Source of the DNA: Bacteroides propionicigenes
GTDB lineage: Bacteria > Bacteroidota > Bacteroidia > Bacteroidales > Bacteroidaceae
Length of the DNA: 64,000 nucleotides
Direction of reading: 5' to 3'
Assembly: GCF_018390535.1 (NCBI RefSeq)
Contig: NZ_JAHBBW010000017.1
Location: 1-64,000 of the forward strand
Part shown: one piece after another, positions 35,583 through 44,638 of the stretch
Position numbering within the stretch: the stretch's first letter is position 1
Layout: each line of letters begins with the position of its first letter
Position numbers and translations under genes: made by a program
The notes under the pieces: model-generated
The model's input: the letters and a program-made list of their open reading frames with translations, nothing else
Databases searched by the model: none
What the model was told of the DNA's origin: nothing

Positions 35583-35635
35583 ATATTGTAATATGCGTTG
35601 TTTTAATTTGCAGCAAGATAAAAAAAGCAACAATT

Positions 35636-36454
35636 ATGATGAAGCATTTATTTCCGACTATCCTCGTGCTGGCACTTGCCGCCACCGACGTTCAAGGCCA
35701 GCGCATCAAAGGCAGCGACACCGTTCTCCCCATCGCGCAACAAACAGCCGAACGCTTTATGACATTGAATCCCAATGCACGCGTCACCGTCACCGGCGGC
35801 GGAACCGGAGTAGGCATTTCCGCCCTGCTGGATAAGACGACTGATATAGCAATGGCTTCCAGAAGCATCAAATTCAGTGAGAAAATGAAAGCGAAAGCCG
35901 CCGGTGAGGAACTGGTGGAAGTACCCATAGCCTACGATGCACTGGCGGTTGTAGTACATCCCTCCAACCCGATAGAACAACTCACCCGCAAGCAGCTGGA
36001 AGATATTTTCCGTGGCAAAATCACCAACTGGAAGCAAGTAGGCGGAGACGACCGAAAGATAGTGGTCTACTCGCGCGAAACCTCTTCGGGCACATACGAA
36101 TTCTTTAAGGAAAGCGTACTGAAAAACAAGAATTATATGAGCAGCAGCCTTTCTATGCCTGCCACCGGAGCCATCATACAGTCTGTCAGCCAAACGCGCG
36201 GAGCTATCGGATATGTAGGACTCGCCTACGTATCTCCCCGCATCAAGACCCTTGCCGTATCGTACGATGATAAGCACTTTGCCACTCCCACGCTGGAAAA
36301 CGCCATCAATAAAACCTATCCCATCGTGCGTCCGCTATACTATTATTACAATAAGAAAAACGCCGGTCTCACAGATCCGCTTTTACAGTTCGTATTGTCG
36401 CCCACTGGTCAAGAAATTATCAAAAAGAGCGGATACATTCCTGTAAATGAATAA
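35636..36454 (+). CDS. pstS: Periplasmic phosphate-binding protein PstS
   Basis: Captures phosphate and delivers it to PstCA. 272 aa with a signal peptide (LFPTILVLALAATDVQGQ). Phosphate-contact motifs of the family are visible: IKGSDTVLPIAQ, GGGTGVGISALLD, MASRSIK and SRETSSGTYEFF. It is the short single-chain form common in Bacteroides. Divergent from pstC, sharing a 180-base control region. The stop codon lies inside the inverted repeat at 36447-36511, which may end the transcript. Confidence 0.95.
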   Translation: MMKHLFPTILVLALAATDVQGQRIKGSDTVLPIAQQTAERFMTLNPNARVTVTGGGTGVGISALLDKTTDIAMASRSIKFSEKMKAKAAGEELVEVPIAYDALAVVVHPSNPIEQLTRKQLEDIFRGKITNWKQVGGDDRKIVVYSRETSSGTYEFFKESVLKNKNYMSSSLSMPATGAIIQSVSQTRGAIGYVGLAYVSPRIKTLAVSYDDKHFATPTLENAINKTYPIVRPLYYYYNKKNAGLTDPLLQFVLSPTGQEIIKKSGYIPVNE

Positions 36455-36511
36455 TGAAGAATGAAGAACGAAGAATAAGGGGTGAGAAATTCTTCATTCT
36501 TCATTATTCAT
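36447..36511. repeat. 22-bp perfect inverted repeat of the GAATGAA type
   Basis: 36447-36468 and 36490-36511 are exact inverse complements built from AATGAAGAATGAAGAA units, and the left arm covers the pstS stop. Same family as 8752-8830. Extra ATTCTTCATTATT follows the right arm. Confidence 0.8.
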
Positions 36512-36528
36512 TCTTCATTATTTTGCGC

Positions 36529-36536
36529 TATCTTTG
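36529..36536 (+). promoter_or_regulatory. -7 box of the glnS promoter
   Basis: TATCTTTG, 27 bases before the glnS ATG at 36564. It directly follows the GAATGAA repeat; no TTTG -33. Confidence 0.55.
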
Positions 36537-36563
36537 CGCCACTATACGAATAACAATAGCATT

Positions 36564-38303
36564 ATGGCAGAAATTAAGAGGGAAGAAACAAGCGAAAAGA
36601 AGAGCCTGAACTTCATTGAACAAATAGTAGAGAACGATTTGAAAGAAGGTAAAAATGACGGAAAAGTACAGACACGCTTCCCGCCGGAACCTAACGGTTA
36701 CCTTCACATCGGACATGCCAAGGCCATTTGCCTGGACTTTGGCATCGCTGCCGCGCATGGCGGTATCTGCAACCTGCGTTTCGATGACACCAACCCTACC
36801 AAAGAAGATGTGGAGTACGTAGAAGCCATCAAGGAAGATATTCAATGGTTGGGCTACCGGTGGGGTAACGAATACTATGCCTCCGACTATTTCCAACAGT
36901 TGTGGGACTTCGCCATCCGCCTCATCAAAGAAGGCAAAGCCTATATCGACGAACAGACATCCGAACAGATTGCCGCTCAAAAGGGTACGCCTACCCAGCC
37001 CGGTGTGGAAAGCCCATATCGCAACCGCCCCATTGAAGAGACTCTCGACTTGTTCCAAAAAATGAACACCGGAGAGATTGAAGAAGGCGCCATGGTGCTC
37101 CGTGCCAAGATTGACATGGCAAGCCCCAATATGCACTTCCGCGACCCTATCATCTATCGTGTAGTGAAACATCCGCACCACCGTACAGGCACTACATGGA
37201 AGGCTTACCCGATGTACGACTTCGCTCACGGACAGAGTGACTACTTTGAAGGTGTGACCCACTCTCTGTGCACGCTGGAGTTTGTCCCCCACCGTCCCTT
37301 GTACGACCTCTTCGTAGACTGGGTCAAAGAAGGAAAGGATTTGAACGACCACCGTCCTCATCAGTACGAATTCAATAAGCTCAATCTGAGCTATACGCTC
37401 ATGAGCAAGCGCAACCTGCTGACTTTGGTAAAAGAAGGCCTTGTCAACGGTTGGGATGATCCCCGTATGCCGACTATCTGCGGTTTCCGCCGTCGCGGTT
37501 ACTCACCGGAGTCCATTCATAAGTTCATTGATAAAATCGGTTACACCACTTATGACGCCCTCAACGAATTTGCGTTGCTGGAAAGCGCCGTACGCGAAGA
37601 CCTGAACGCCCGTGCCACCCGTATATCCGCCGTACTGAATCCGGTGAAGCTCATCATCACCAACTATCCGGAAGGGCAGGTTGAGGAAATGGAAGCTGTC
37701 AACAACCCGGAACGTCCGGAAGAAGGCAGCCACAACATTGAGTTCAGCCGTGAGTTGTGGATAGAACGCGACGACTTCATGGAAGATGCTCCGAAGAAAT
37801 ACTTCCGCATGACACCCGGACAGGAAGTCCGCCTCAAGAGCGCATACATCGTGAAGTGTACCGGTTGCAAGAAAAATGATGCCGGAGAAATCACAGAAGT
37901 ATACTGCGAATATGATCCCGACAGCAAAAGCGGCATGCCCGGAGCAAGCCGTAAAGTAAAAGGCACAATTCACTGGGTGAGCTGCGCACACTGCCTGCAA
38001 GCCGAAGTCCGCCTGTACGACCGTTTGTGGAAAGTGGAAAATCCGCGTGACGAGTTGGCCGCTATTCGTGAAGAAAAGAACTGCGACGCACTGACAGCCA
38101 TGAAGGAGATGATAAATCCGGATTCTCTGAACGTATTGCCATGCTGCTATATCGAAAAATATGCCGCCGGTATGAAGCCCCTCTCCTACTTGCAGTTCCA
38201 GCGCATCGGTTACTTCAATGTAGACCGCGACTCTACACCGGAGAAAATGGTATTCAACCGCACGGTAGGTTTGAAAGATACTTGGGGTAAAATCAACAAA
38301 TAA
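36564..38303 (+). CDS. glnS: Glutaminyl-tRNA synthetase
   Basis: Class I synthetase that charges tRNA-Gln. 579 aa. The HIGH motif is GYLHIGHAKA with RFPPEPNG before it; the KMSKS equivalent is TLMSKRNL; the acceptor-binding and two anticodon-binding beta barrels follow. Having GlnRS means glutaminyl-tRNA is made directly. The ATG at 36564 is preferred over an in-frame ATG at 36534, which overlaps the -7 box. A palindromic repeat element begins 27 bases after the stop. Confidence 0.97.
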   Translation: MAEIKREETSEKKSLNFIEQIVENDLKEGKNDGKVQTRFPPEPNGYLHIGHAKAICLDFGIAAAHGGICNLRFDDTNPTKEDVEYVEAIKEDIQWLGYRWGNEYYASDYFQQLWDFAIRLIKEGKAYIDEQTSEQIAAQKGTPTQPGVESPYRNRPIEETLDLFQKMNTGEIEEGAMVLRAKIDMASPNMHFRDPIIYRVVKHPHHRTGTTWKAYPMYDFAHGQSDYFEGVTHSLCTLEFVPHRPLYDLFVDWVKEGKDLNDHRPHQYEFNKLNLSYTLMSKRNLLTLVKEGLVNGWDDPRMPTICGFRRRGYSPESIHKFIDKIGYTTYDALNEFALLESAVREDLNARATRISAVLNPVKLIITNYPEGQVEEMEAVNNPERPEEGSHNIEFSRELWIERDDFMEDAPKKYFRMTPGQEVRLKSAYIVKCTGCKKNDAGEITEVYCEYDPDSKSGMPGASRKVKGTIHWVSCAHCLQAEVRLYDRLWKVENPRDELAAIREEKNCDALTAMKEMINPDSLNVLPCCYIEKYAAGMKPLSYLQFQRIGYFNVDRDSTPEKMVFNRTVGLKDTWGKINK

Positions 38304-38329
38304 GTGAATAAGTATAATCAGCTTATACC

Positions 38330-38415
38330 ATCTGTCATTCAGAGCGTAGCGAAGAATCTGCTCTCTTGATGTACACGCGGAGAAGAGATTCTTCGCTACG
38401 CTCTGAATGACAGAT
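38330..38415. repeat. Palindromic repeat element (30-bp perfect arms)
   Basis: 38330-38359 and 38386-38415 are exact inverse complements containing TGTCATTCAGAGCGTAGCG and GAAGAATCT. It belongs to the same family as 23347-23497 and lies just after glnS. It may stop glnS transcription on the plus strand. Confidence 0.85.
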
Positions 38416-38475
38416 ACTCTTGATATAAATTAAATTGCAACACTTACTTAAATATATAAGGAGTTAAAAGAATTA

Positions 38476-39891
38476 ATGAGTAAAAAGAACCTGCTGTCCG
38501 GAAGAGACAAGGAGTTACAAGAACTTGCAGAACAATATGAGGCTGCGAAAGCTGACAACAAACCTATCTATCTGGACGCAGACGATTTAGCCGACCTCGC
38601 TGACTGGTATGCCATGCGTGGAAAAGACGAACAAGCTGTCGAAGTCGTAGAATACGGTCTAAACATACATCCCGACAGTACTCCTCTATTGGTGGAGCAA
38701 GCCTATCTCCTCATAGATGCGCAGGACAGGGATAAAGCCAAGCAGATTATAGACCGAATCTCCGAAGATTATTCTTCGGAAGTAAAGGTGCTCAAAGCAA
38801 ATATCCTTCTGGGTGAAGGTAAAACAGAGGAAGCCGAACAACTTCTCGACACCATAGAGGATAAAGAGGATTTGGCCAATATTGTAGATGTAGCCTATAT
38901 GTATATCGATATGGGCTATCCGGACAAAGCGCTGTCATGGCTGGACACCGGATTGGAAAGGTATGCCGAAGAAGAAGCGTTTCTTGCCGCCACAGCCGAC
39001 TGTTTTCATGCGCAAGGATTGAACGAGAAAGCCGAGACGTTCTATAATAAACTGATAGATAAAAATCCTTATTCAGCCCCTTATTGGTTCGGGTTGGCAC
39101 GCTGCTATTTCGAGCAACAGCAATTTGATAAGGCTATCGAGGCCTGCGATTATGCAACCGTGGCAGATGAAGAGTTTGCCGATGCCTATATAATGAAAGG
39201 CCATGCTTTCTATCAGCTGGGCAACGAAGAGAGTGCACTGGAAAACTACACTTTAGCCGAGAAATACAAGGCTATCAATCCCGAGTTCCTTCAGATGTTC
39301 ATCGGGCTGAACGAGATATCCAAAGGACATTGGGCAGAAGGATACCAACATATTGAACTGGCCATACAAAGTAAAGATGCCGATTCTATGGTGCTGCCTT
39401 CTCTGTATGCACACGCTGCGTTGTGTCTCTACAAATTAGGAAAGAAGCGCAAAGCCGCTCAGTATTTCAAGAAATCCCACGAAATAGATCCGGAAGATAT
39501 AGACCCGTATCTGATTGAAGGGCGTATGTATATGGAAGACGGCGATATTGACAAAGCCGTAAAGAAATGGGCCCTGGCTTTGGAGTATGCACCGTATGCC
39601 GATACTTGGAATGAAATTGGCATATATAGTTTGGAACTCGGGCAATTGAGTTATGCCCGACTGGCTTTTGAACACGTCAGCGAGTTAGATCCCCTGTTTG
39701 AGAACATCAACGAAAAGCTGGCCGCCCTGTATTTATTGCTTAAGGATAAAGAAAATTTCCAGAAATACAACCAACTCTGCAAACGTCCGTTCCAATTGGA
39801 AGATTTAAAGGAAATAGAGAAACTGCTGGAAAGTGAAGAACAAAAGGATTTGGCTAAAGCTATGAAGAATATCCTGAATGCACTACAATAA
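38476..39891 (+). CDS. Tetratricopeptide-repeat protein
   Basis: A 471-aa soluble protein made almost wholly of TPR helices, about ten repeats; clear ones are PYWFGLARCYFEQQQFDKAI, DAYIMKGHAFYQLGNEESAL and PYLIEGRMYMEDGDIDKAV. No signal peptide or catalytic domain. A scaffold role is expected; the partner is unknown. It is followed after 35 bases by a DedA gene in the same direction. An ATG-proximal AAGGAG at about 38459 gives a good ribosome-binding site. Confidence 0.9.
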   Translation: MSKKNLLSGRDKELQELAEQYEAAKADNKPIYLDADDLADLADWYAMRGKDEQAVEVVEYGLNIHPDSTPLLVEQAYLLIDAQDRDKAKQIIDRISEDYSSEVKVLKANILLGEGKTEEAEQLLDTIEDKEDLANIVDVAYMYIDMGYPDKALSWLDTGLERYAEEEAFLAATADCFHAQGLNEKAETFYNKLIDKNPYSAPYWFGLARCYFEQQQFDKAIEACDYATVADEEFADAYIMKGHAFYQLGNEESALENYTLAEKYKAINPEFLQMFIGLNEISKGHWAEGYQHIELAIQSKDADSMVLPSLYAHAALCLYKLGKKRKAAQYFKKSHEIDPEDIDPYLIEGRMYMEDGDIDKAVKKWALALEYAPYADTWNEIGIYSLELGQLSYARLAFEHVSELDPLFENINEKLAALYLLLKDKENFQKYNQLCKRPFQLEDLKEIEKLLESEEQKDLAKAMKNILNALQ

Positions 39892-39926
39892 AAATGTAAA
39901 CAAACCATTAATCACAAGTATAGAAT

Positions 39927-40574
39927 ATGGAATCATCAGCAGAGCTCATTAAATGGGTATTAGAGAATCTGAATTATTGGGTAGTCACTATCTTCATGAC
40001 TATTGAAAGCTCGTTTATCCCATTCCCCTCGGAAGTCATAGTGCCACCGGCTGCATGGAAAGCAATGACCGATGACAGTATGAACATTTTTCTTGTCGTT
40101 ATTTTCGCAACAATCGGTGCAGACCTCGGCGCACTTATCAATTATTACCTTGCACGCTGGTTAGGACGTCCCATCGTCTATAAATTTGCCAATAGCCGCT
40201 TCGGCCATATGTGCCTTATTGATGAAGAGAAAGTGCACCACGCCGAAGAGTATTTTAGAAAGCATGGCGCTGCATCCACATTCTTCGGACGTCTCATTCC
40301 CGCAGTACGGCAGCTCATCAGTATTCCGGCAGGACTGGCAGGCATGAAGTTAGGGCCATTCTTGCTTTATACCACACTGGGCGCCGGGATATGGAATACA
40401 ATACTGGCTCTGCTGGGTTATTTTATATATCGGTTTACAGACATAAAGACCACCAATGATGTCTATGTATTAGCAACGAAATACAGCCATGAAATCGGTT
40501 ATGTTATTATAGCGGTGGCAGTATTGATTATAGGTTTCCTCATCTATAAAGGAGTAAAACAGAAAAAGCGGTAA
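39927..40574 (+). CDS. DedA-family membrane protein (SNARE-associated/VTT domain)
   Basis: A 215-aa inner-membrane protein with the DedA signature: ESSFIPFPSEVIVPPAA near the N-terminus and FFGRLIPAVRQLISIPAGLA in the middle (the conserved F-G-R-x(2)-P-x(2)-R). About five membrane helices. DedA proteins are now linked to lipid-carrier recycling and envelope homeostasis; the substrate of this one cannot be told. The stop codon is inside a perfect hairpin shared with the convergent tpx gene. Confidence 0.92.
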   Translation: MESSAELIKWVLENLNYWVVTIFMTIESSFIPFPSEVIVPPAAWKAMTDDSMNIFLVVIFATIGADLGALINYYLARWLGRPIVYKFANSRFGHMCLIDEEKVHHAEEYFRKHGAASTFFGRLIPAVRQLISIPAGLAGMKLGPFLLYTTLGAGIWNTILALLGYFIYRFTDIKTTNDVYVLATKYSHEIGYVIIAVAVLIIGFLIYKGVKQKKR

Positions 40575-40603
40575 AGTAAGCCTTTTGGGCTTACTTTACC
40601 GCT
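40567..40603. terminator. Perfect 16-bp hairpin covering the stop codons of dedA and tpx
   Basis: 40567-40582 and 40588-40603 are exact inverse complements around a 5-base loop. The left arm contains the TAA of the DedA gene (40572-40574), the right arm the TAA of tpx (40591-40593 on the minus strand). A T-run follows on the minus strand (GCTTTTTCTG), none on the plus, so it is a good tpx terminator and a weaker one for dedA. Confidence 0.85.
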
Positions 40604-41091
40604 GCAATTGCTTTATCATAATCCGGTTCTTGCGTAATTTCCGGAACAAGTTCTGTATAGGCAATCTTTCCATCCTTGCCGACAACTATCACTGCACGGG
40701 CCAACAAACCGCTCAATGGTCCGTCTGCCATACGTACACCATAGTTTTCATCGAAATCCGAGAAACGGAAATCGGACAATGGAATTACATTCTCAATACC
40801 TTCCGTCGTACAAAAACGTGCATGCGCAAAAGGCAAATCCTTTGAAATAGCCAATACTACCGTATCCGGCAAACCGGCAGCCAATTTATTGAATTTGCGC
40901 ACGGAAGTAGCGCATACGCCGGTATCCAAACTTGGGAAAATATTAAGGATTACATTCTTGCCATTCAGCTCTTTCAATGCGAAAGAAGACAAATCAGTTT
41001 TTACTAACTCGAAATCCGGAGCAACTGCTCCCACTTTTATAAACTCACCGATCACTTTCACCGGTTGTCCTTTAAATTTTGTTGTAGCCAT
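40591..41091 (-). CDS. tpx: Thiol peroxidase (Tpx, atypical 2-Cys peroxiredoxin)
   Basis: Reduces hydrogen and alkyl peroxides using thioredoxin. 166 aa. Peroxidatic Cys60 is in DTGVCATSVRKFN and the resolving cysteine in AHARFCTTEG, the Tpx pair. The N-terminal KGQPVKVIGEFIKVGAVAPD is typical. Monogenic; convergent with dedA, whose coding end forms a joint hairpin with its own. Confidence 0.96.
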   Translation of the reverse strand: MATTKFKGQPVKVIGEFIKVGAVAPDFELVKTDLSSFALKELNGKNVILNIFPSLDTGVCATSVRKFNKLAAGLPDTVVLAISKDLPFAHARFCTTEGIENVIPLSDFRFSDFDENYGVRMADGPLSGLLARAVIVVGKDGKIAYTELVPEITQEPDYDKAIAAVK

Positions 41092-41216
41092 AGTTTTATC
41101 AATTTATATGGTATAGTAACAAACAGACCGCATAAAAAGTTCAATAAAACTTTTCAATCCGCAGATTGTTATCTCCCCAACGAACTTGTAATAATCATTT
41201 TTAAATTAAGATTCAC

Positions 41217-41792
41217 ATGAAAACAATTTTTGATGAACTGAAGCAGGAGGTAAAGAACTGGTGGATTTCACTTATTCTCGGTATCTTGTATGTTGTAGTG
41301 GCTTTAAGTTTAATGTTCTCTCCCTTTAGCGGATATGAGGCATTAAGTATCTTATTCAGTGTTTCTATGCTGGTTAGCGGTCTGTTGGAAATTTCCTTTG
41401 CGGTAAGTAACCGCCAAAGAGTATCCAGTTGGGGATGGTATCTCGCAGGAGGTATCATTGATATGATTTTAGGATTCTATCTGATAGCCTATCCGCTATT
41501 GAGTATGGAAGTCATCCCGTTTATCATTGCCTTCTGGCTGATGTTTAGGGGATTTTCATCGGCAGGTTACGCCATGGACCTAAAAAGGTATGGAACAAAG
41601 GATTGGGGCTGGTATATCGCATTCGGCATTCTTGCCATTATATGCTCGCTTATTATTCTGTGGCAGCCGGCAGTAGGGGCTATCTATGCAGTCTATATGA
41701 TTTCATTTGCATTCCTCATTATAGGATTCTTCCGCATCATGCTGTCCTTTGAGCTAAGGAACTTGCACAAGCGGGGAATTCAAAACACATAA
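41217..41792 (+). CDS. HdeD-family (DUF308) membrane protein
   Basis: A 191-aa inner-membrane protein with six helices arranged as pairs (ILGILYVVVALSLMF, GWYLAGGIIDMILGFYLI, GWYIAFGILAIICSLIIL), the DUF308/HdeD repeat pattern. In E. coli HdeD supports acid resistance at high density; the role here is untested. The last stop codon falls in the left arm of the inverted repeat at 41791-41893. Confidence 0.88.
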   Translation: MKTIFDELKQEVKNWWISLILGILYVVVALSLMFSPFSGYEALSILFSVSMLVSGLLEISFAVSNRQRVSSWGWYLAGGIIDMILGFYLIAYPLLSMEVIPFIIAFWLMFRGFSSAGYAMDLKRYGTKDWGWYIAFGILAIICSLIILWQPAVGAIYAVYMISFAFLIIGFFRIMLSFELRNLHKRGIQNT

Positions 41793-41893
41793 TCCACAAC
41801 AGATTACACAGATTTATGCAGACCATATATTCAGCACTATCATCAGTAGTCCTTAAATCGGTCTGTGGCAATCTGTGCAATCTGCGGTGGATT
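41791..41893. repeat. 24-bp imperfect inverted repeat (AATCCAC...ACAGATT)
   Basis: 41791-41814 and 41870-41893 are inverse complements with three mismatches; each arm holds CAGATT and ACAGATT (or their complements). It resembles a dispersed Bacteroidetes element I have seen often after genes. It separates the convergent HdeD-like and invertase genes. Confidence 0.75.
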
Positions 41894-41923
41894 ACAGTAT
41901 ATTCCGGTCAGGCAACTACCGAC

Positions 41924-42520
41924 TTACCTTTTATGTTGCAAGAAGCGGAACATAGTTGTTCTGGACACTCCCATTTGCCGGGCGAGTTCAGAACAGGATG
42001 TTCCTCTTCTCCGCTTCTTCAACAATTCTCTCTTATTCTCGGCAAGTATTCTCATTTTGGGCATATATCCCTTTTTACGCCCCAACCGTTTTCCTTCCTG
42101 TTTTCTACGGGCTAATGCCTCCTTAGTCCGCATCGAAATCAAATTACGTTCAATCTCAGCCATCAAACCGAATGCAAATCCCAAGACTTTACTATTGATA
42201 TCATTCTGAAACACATACCCCTCCTTCGTACTATACAATATCACTTCCTTTTTTATGCACGAATTAAGGATTGTCATAATTTCAAGTAATGTACGGCTCA
42301 GCCTTGATATTTCCGTAACAATTAAAGAATCGCCGGGGCGCATTTTGTCCAAAAGCCCTGATAATTTACGTTCTTTACTACTTACACTCCCACTAACTGT
42401 TTCTGTGTACCACTTGTCAATACTCATACCGTTTCTCTCTGCGAAACGTGTAATTTCCTCTCTCTGGTTTTCCAAAAATTGCTTTTCTGTACTTACTCTT
42501 AAATAAGCTACTACTGCCAT
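41924..42520 (-). CDS. Serine site-specific invertase, Mpi-like
   Basis: A 198-aa small serine recombinase. The catalytic Ser is in VAYLRVSTEKQ; the arginines of the active site are in ISRLSRTLLEI and the E-helix region is AEIERNLISMRTKEALARRK; a C-terminal helix-turn-helix is CSELARQMGVSRTTMFRFLQ. The length and layout match DNA invertases, and it resembles Mpi, the B. fragilis enzyme that flips capsule promoters in trans. It lies just downstream of a capsule operon, separated by that operon's terminator. The segment 49-275 is a candidate substrate. No inversion site is obvious next to the gene itself. Confidence 0.88.
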   Translation of the reverse strand: MAVVAYLRVSTEKQFLENQREEITRFAERNGMSIDKWYTETVSGSVSSKERKLSGLLDKMRPGDSLIVTEISRLSRTLLEIMTILNSCIKKEVILYSTKEGYVFQNDINSKVLGFAFGLMAEIERNLISMRTKEALARRKQEGKRLGRKKGYMPKMRILAENKRELLKKRRRGTSCSELARQMGVSRTTMFRFLQHKR

Positions 42521-42641
42521 AAATTTTGTTGTTTTTTTATTGGTTTAACGTCGCCAAAGAACGGTTATTCCAATAAAATTGCCAACGTATCAATACATAT
42601 CCTTTACAAAAGGATTGTAAAAGGAACAATAGAGTAAAAAA

Positions 42642-42672
42642 AACTCCCGGCTGTATTCAGCAACCGAGAGTT
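42642..42672 (-). terminator. Terminator of the capsule operon
   Basis: AACTCTCGG and CCGGGAGTT pair on the minus strand and run into eight T. It lies 53 bases after the stop of the last capsule gene (42725). Confidence 0.8.
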
Positions 42673-42724
42673 CCTTTAAAATTTCAAAATTAAATGAGAG
42701 ATATCATCTTTCAATCAAACTCAA

Positions 42725-43312
42725 TCAACGTGCAATGCTCCAGAATGTCAAGAAAATTATCTTGAAATATTCTTTCAGAGAATGATTGTTGATATACTTC
42801 ATATTATACTTAATTTTATCAGGCATTATCAACTCTACATAAGCTTTATCCGCATCATCCGCTTGTCCCAATATCGTATTCTCATCAACATATTCTATCG
42901 AAGCATAATCCGTTATTCCCGGTCGCACAGACAATACCTCACGTTGTTCTTCCGTATAGAGGTCAACATACTTGCGTACCTCAGGACGTGGCCCTACCAG
43001 GCTCATATCTCCTTTCAGAACATTAAATAGTTGAGGTAACTCATCCAGCTTATACTTCCGTATAAAGTAACCGATACGGGTTATTCGCGAGTCCCTGCCT
43101 CCTACAGTAATCAATCCTTGTTTATCAGCCCCTATACGCATTGAACGAAACTTATAAACATAGAAGTCCTCTCCATAGCGTCCTACACGTAATTGACGAT
43201 AGAACCCTCCTCCTCTACTTTCCAAACAGATTGATAGATAAAGAATAAGAAAAACCGGAGACAACAGAAGTATTCCCAAAAAAGAAAAAAGAATATCAAA
43301 AAAACGAATCAT
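42725..43312 (-). CDS. Initiating sugar-phosphate transferase (PglC/WcaJ-type)
   Basis: Transfers the first sugar-1-phosphate to undecaprenyl phosphate, starting repeat-unit synthesis on the cytoplasmic face. 195 aa, the minimal monotopic form: one N-terminal membrane-embedded helix (IRFFDILFSFLGILLLSPVF), then KFRSMRIGAD, GRDSRITRIGYFIRKYKLDE with the catalytic Asp-Glu pair, and LKGDMSLVGPRPEV. It is last in the operon, as is usual for Bacteroides capsule loci. The sugar specificity is unknown; an N-acetyl or diamino sugar made with the neighbouring DegT enzyme is possible. Confidence 0.93.
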   Translation of the reverse strand: MIRFFDILFSFLGILLLSPVFLILYLSICLESRGGGFYRQLRVGRYGEDFYVYKFRSMRIGADKQGLITVGGRDSRITRIGYFIRKYKLDELPQLFNVLKGDMSLVGPRPEVRKYVDLYTEEQREVLSVRPGITDYASIEYVDENTILGQADDADKAYVELIMPDKIKYNMKYINNHSLKEYFKIIFLTFWSIAR

Positions 43313-43327
43313 AGCCTTGCAATCGTG

Positions 43328-44557
43328 TCACTCTACTATTTTGCCACCTGCCACTTTATGATATGCCGCTTTCACTGTATCCACGATAAAAGCCAGCTTT
43401 TCTTCGTTCAGTTGCGGATATATGGGTAAAGAGATTTCTCCCTTAAAGTTTTCGTAAGCTTGAGGATAATTCTTTATATCATATCCCAAAGAATTAAAGA
43501 ATGATAACATAGGCATCGGGATAAAATGTACATTCACAGCCACTTCGTTTTTGGCTATTTCGTCAATCATCCGGTCACGCTGTTCTTCTGCAAAACCTTT
43601 GATACGCAAGGCATAGATATGATAAGAACTCTCTTTCTCCCCTTCTATCGAAGGCGGAACAATAGCCCAATCACAGTTTGCAAAAGCTTTGGTATATGTA
43701 TTGAATACTCTTTTTCTTTCTTCCAACAGCTTCGGATATTCTCGTATCTGCGCAAGCCCAATAGCTGCATTCACATCAGCCATATTGATTTTCATACCCA
43801 AGCCTACAATATCATAACGCCAGCCACCGGCTTTTGATTTGGAAAAAGCATCCTTAGTCTGGCAATTCAGACTCATCATACGAAGTTCTTTATATAACTC
43901 TCCATTATCAAAAGGTACAGGTAAGTTCAAACATATAGCACCACCTTCGGCAGTCGTCACATTCTTTACGGCATGAAGAGAGAAAATAGCAATATCCGTT
44001 TCACAGCCGGTACGCTGATTCCTACTGTAATATGCCCCCAATGAATGAGCCGCATCATTCATTACAAGGATGCGTCCCAGCTTTTCTTGTACCGGGCTCT
44101 CAGCCTTAAATATCCCTTGTACTTCAGGTGTGCTTACCAACTGCATAATGTTATCGTAGTCACAAGGAAAACCTGCAATATCCACAGGAATAATCGCTTT
44201 TGTATGTGGAGTAATCGCTTTGCGAACAGCATCCACCGAGATATTGAAATCTGTACCCGAATCTACCATTACAGGCTTGGCGCCTGCATGCAACACAGCT
44301 AATGCCGTAGCACTATATGTATAAGCCGGAACTATAACTTCATCACCCGCTTTTACTCCCAGCCAACGAAGCATCATAATGGCTCCCGAAGTCCAGGAAT
44401 TGACACAAAGTACTTCTTTTGCACCGGAGAAAGACTTGATTTCTTCTTCTAGAGCTTTTACTTTAGGCCCGGAGGTTATCCAACCGGAGCGCAAGGAATC
44501 AACCACTTCATTGATGACAGTGTCATCAATGTAAGGAGGAGAAAATGGTATTTTCAT
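43328..44557 (-). CDS. DegT/DnrJ/EryC1-type sugar aminotransferase
   Basis: A 409-aa PLP enzyme that aminates a keto sugar nucleotide for the capsule repeat. The PLP lysine is in FSLHAVKNVTTAEGGA; other family marks are EVLCVNSWTSGAIMML, EVIVPAYTYSATA, VNDAAHSLGAYY-like (VMNDAAHSLG) and SSYHIYALRI. It lies 15 bases upstream of the initiating transferase. The substrate, probably a 4-keto-6-deoxy sugar, would come from a dehydratase such as the CapD/WbpM-type enzyme at 60506-62410. Confidence 0.92.
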   Translation of the reverse strand: MKIPFSPPYIDDTVINEVVDSLRSGWITSGPKVKALEEEIKSFSGAKEVLCVNSWTSGAIMMLRWLGVKAGDEVIVPAYTYSATALAVLHAGAKPVMVDSGTDFNISVDAVRKAITPHTKAIIPVDIAGFPCDYDNIMQLVSTPEVQGIFKAESPVQEKLGRILVMNDAAHSLGAYYSRNQRTGCETDIAIFSLHAVKNVTTAEGGAICLNLPVPFDNGELYKELRMMSLNCQTKDAFSKSKAGGWRYDIVGLGMKINMADVNAAIGLAQIREYPKLLEERKRVFNTYTKAFANCDWAIVPPSIEGEKESSYHIYALRIKGFAEEQRDRMIDEIAKNEVAVNVHFIPMPMLSFFNSLGYDIKNYPQAYENFKGEISLPIYPQLNEEKLAFIVDTVKAAYHKVAGGKIVE

Positions 44558-44638
44558 GATTAATAAGTTTATATTACTGGAATAATAAAATTCCGTTTAT
44601 GAAACTTGGTATCATAAACAGAATAAGATAAGCACAAA

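Noticed and set aside
36528..37361. 277-aa minus-strand reading frame
   Set aside because: Shadow of glnS, which has clear HIGH and KMSKS motifs on the plus strand.
41791..41893. Inversion site beside the invertase gene
   Set aside because: The arms lack the ARACGTWCGT core, enclose only 55 bp without a promoter, and look like a common dispersed palindrome.
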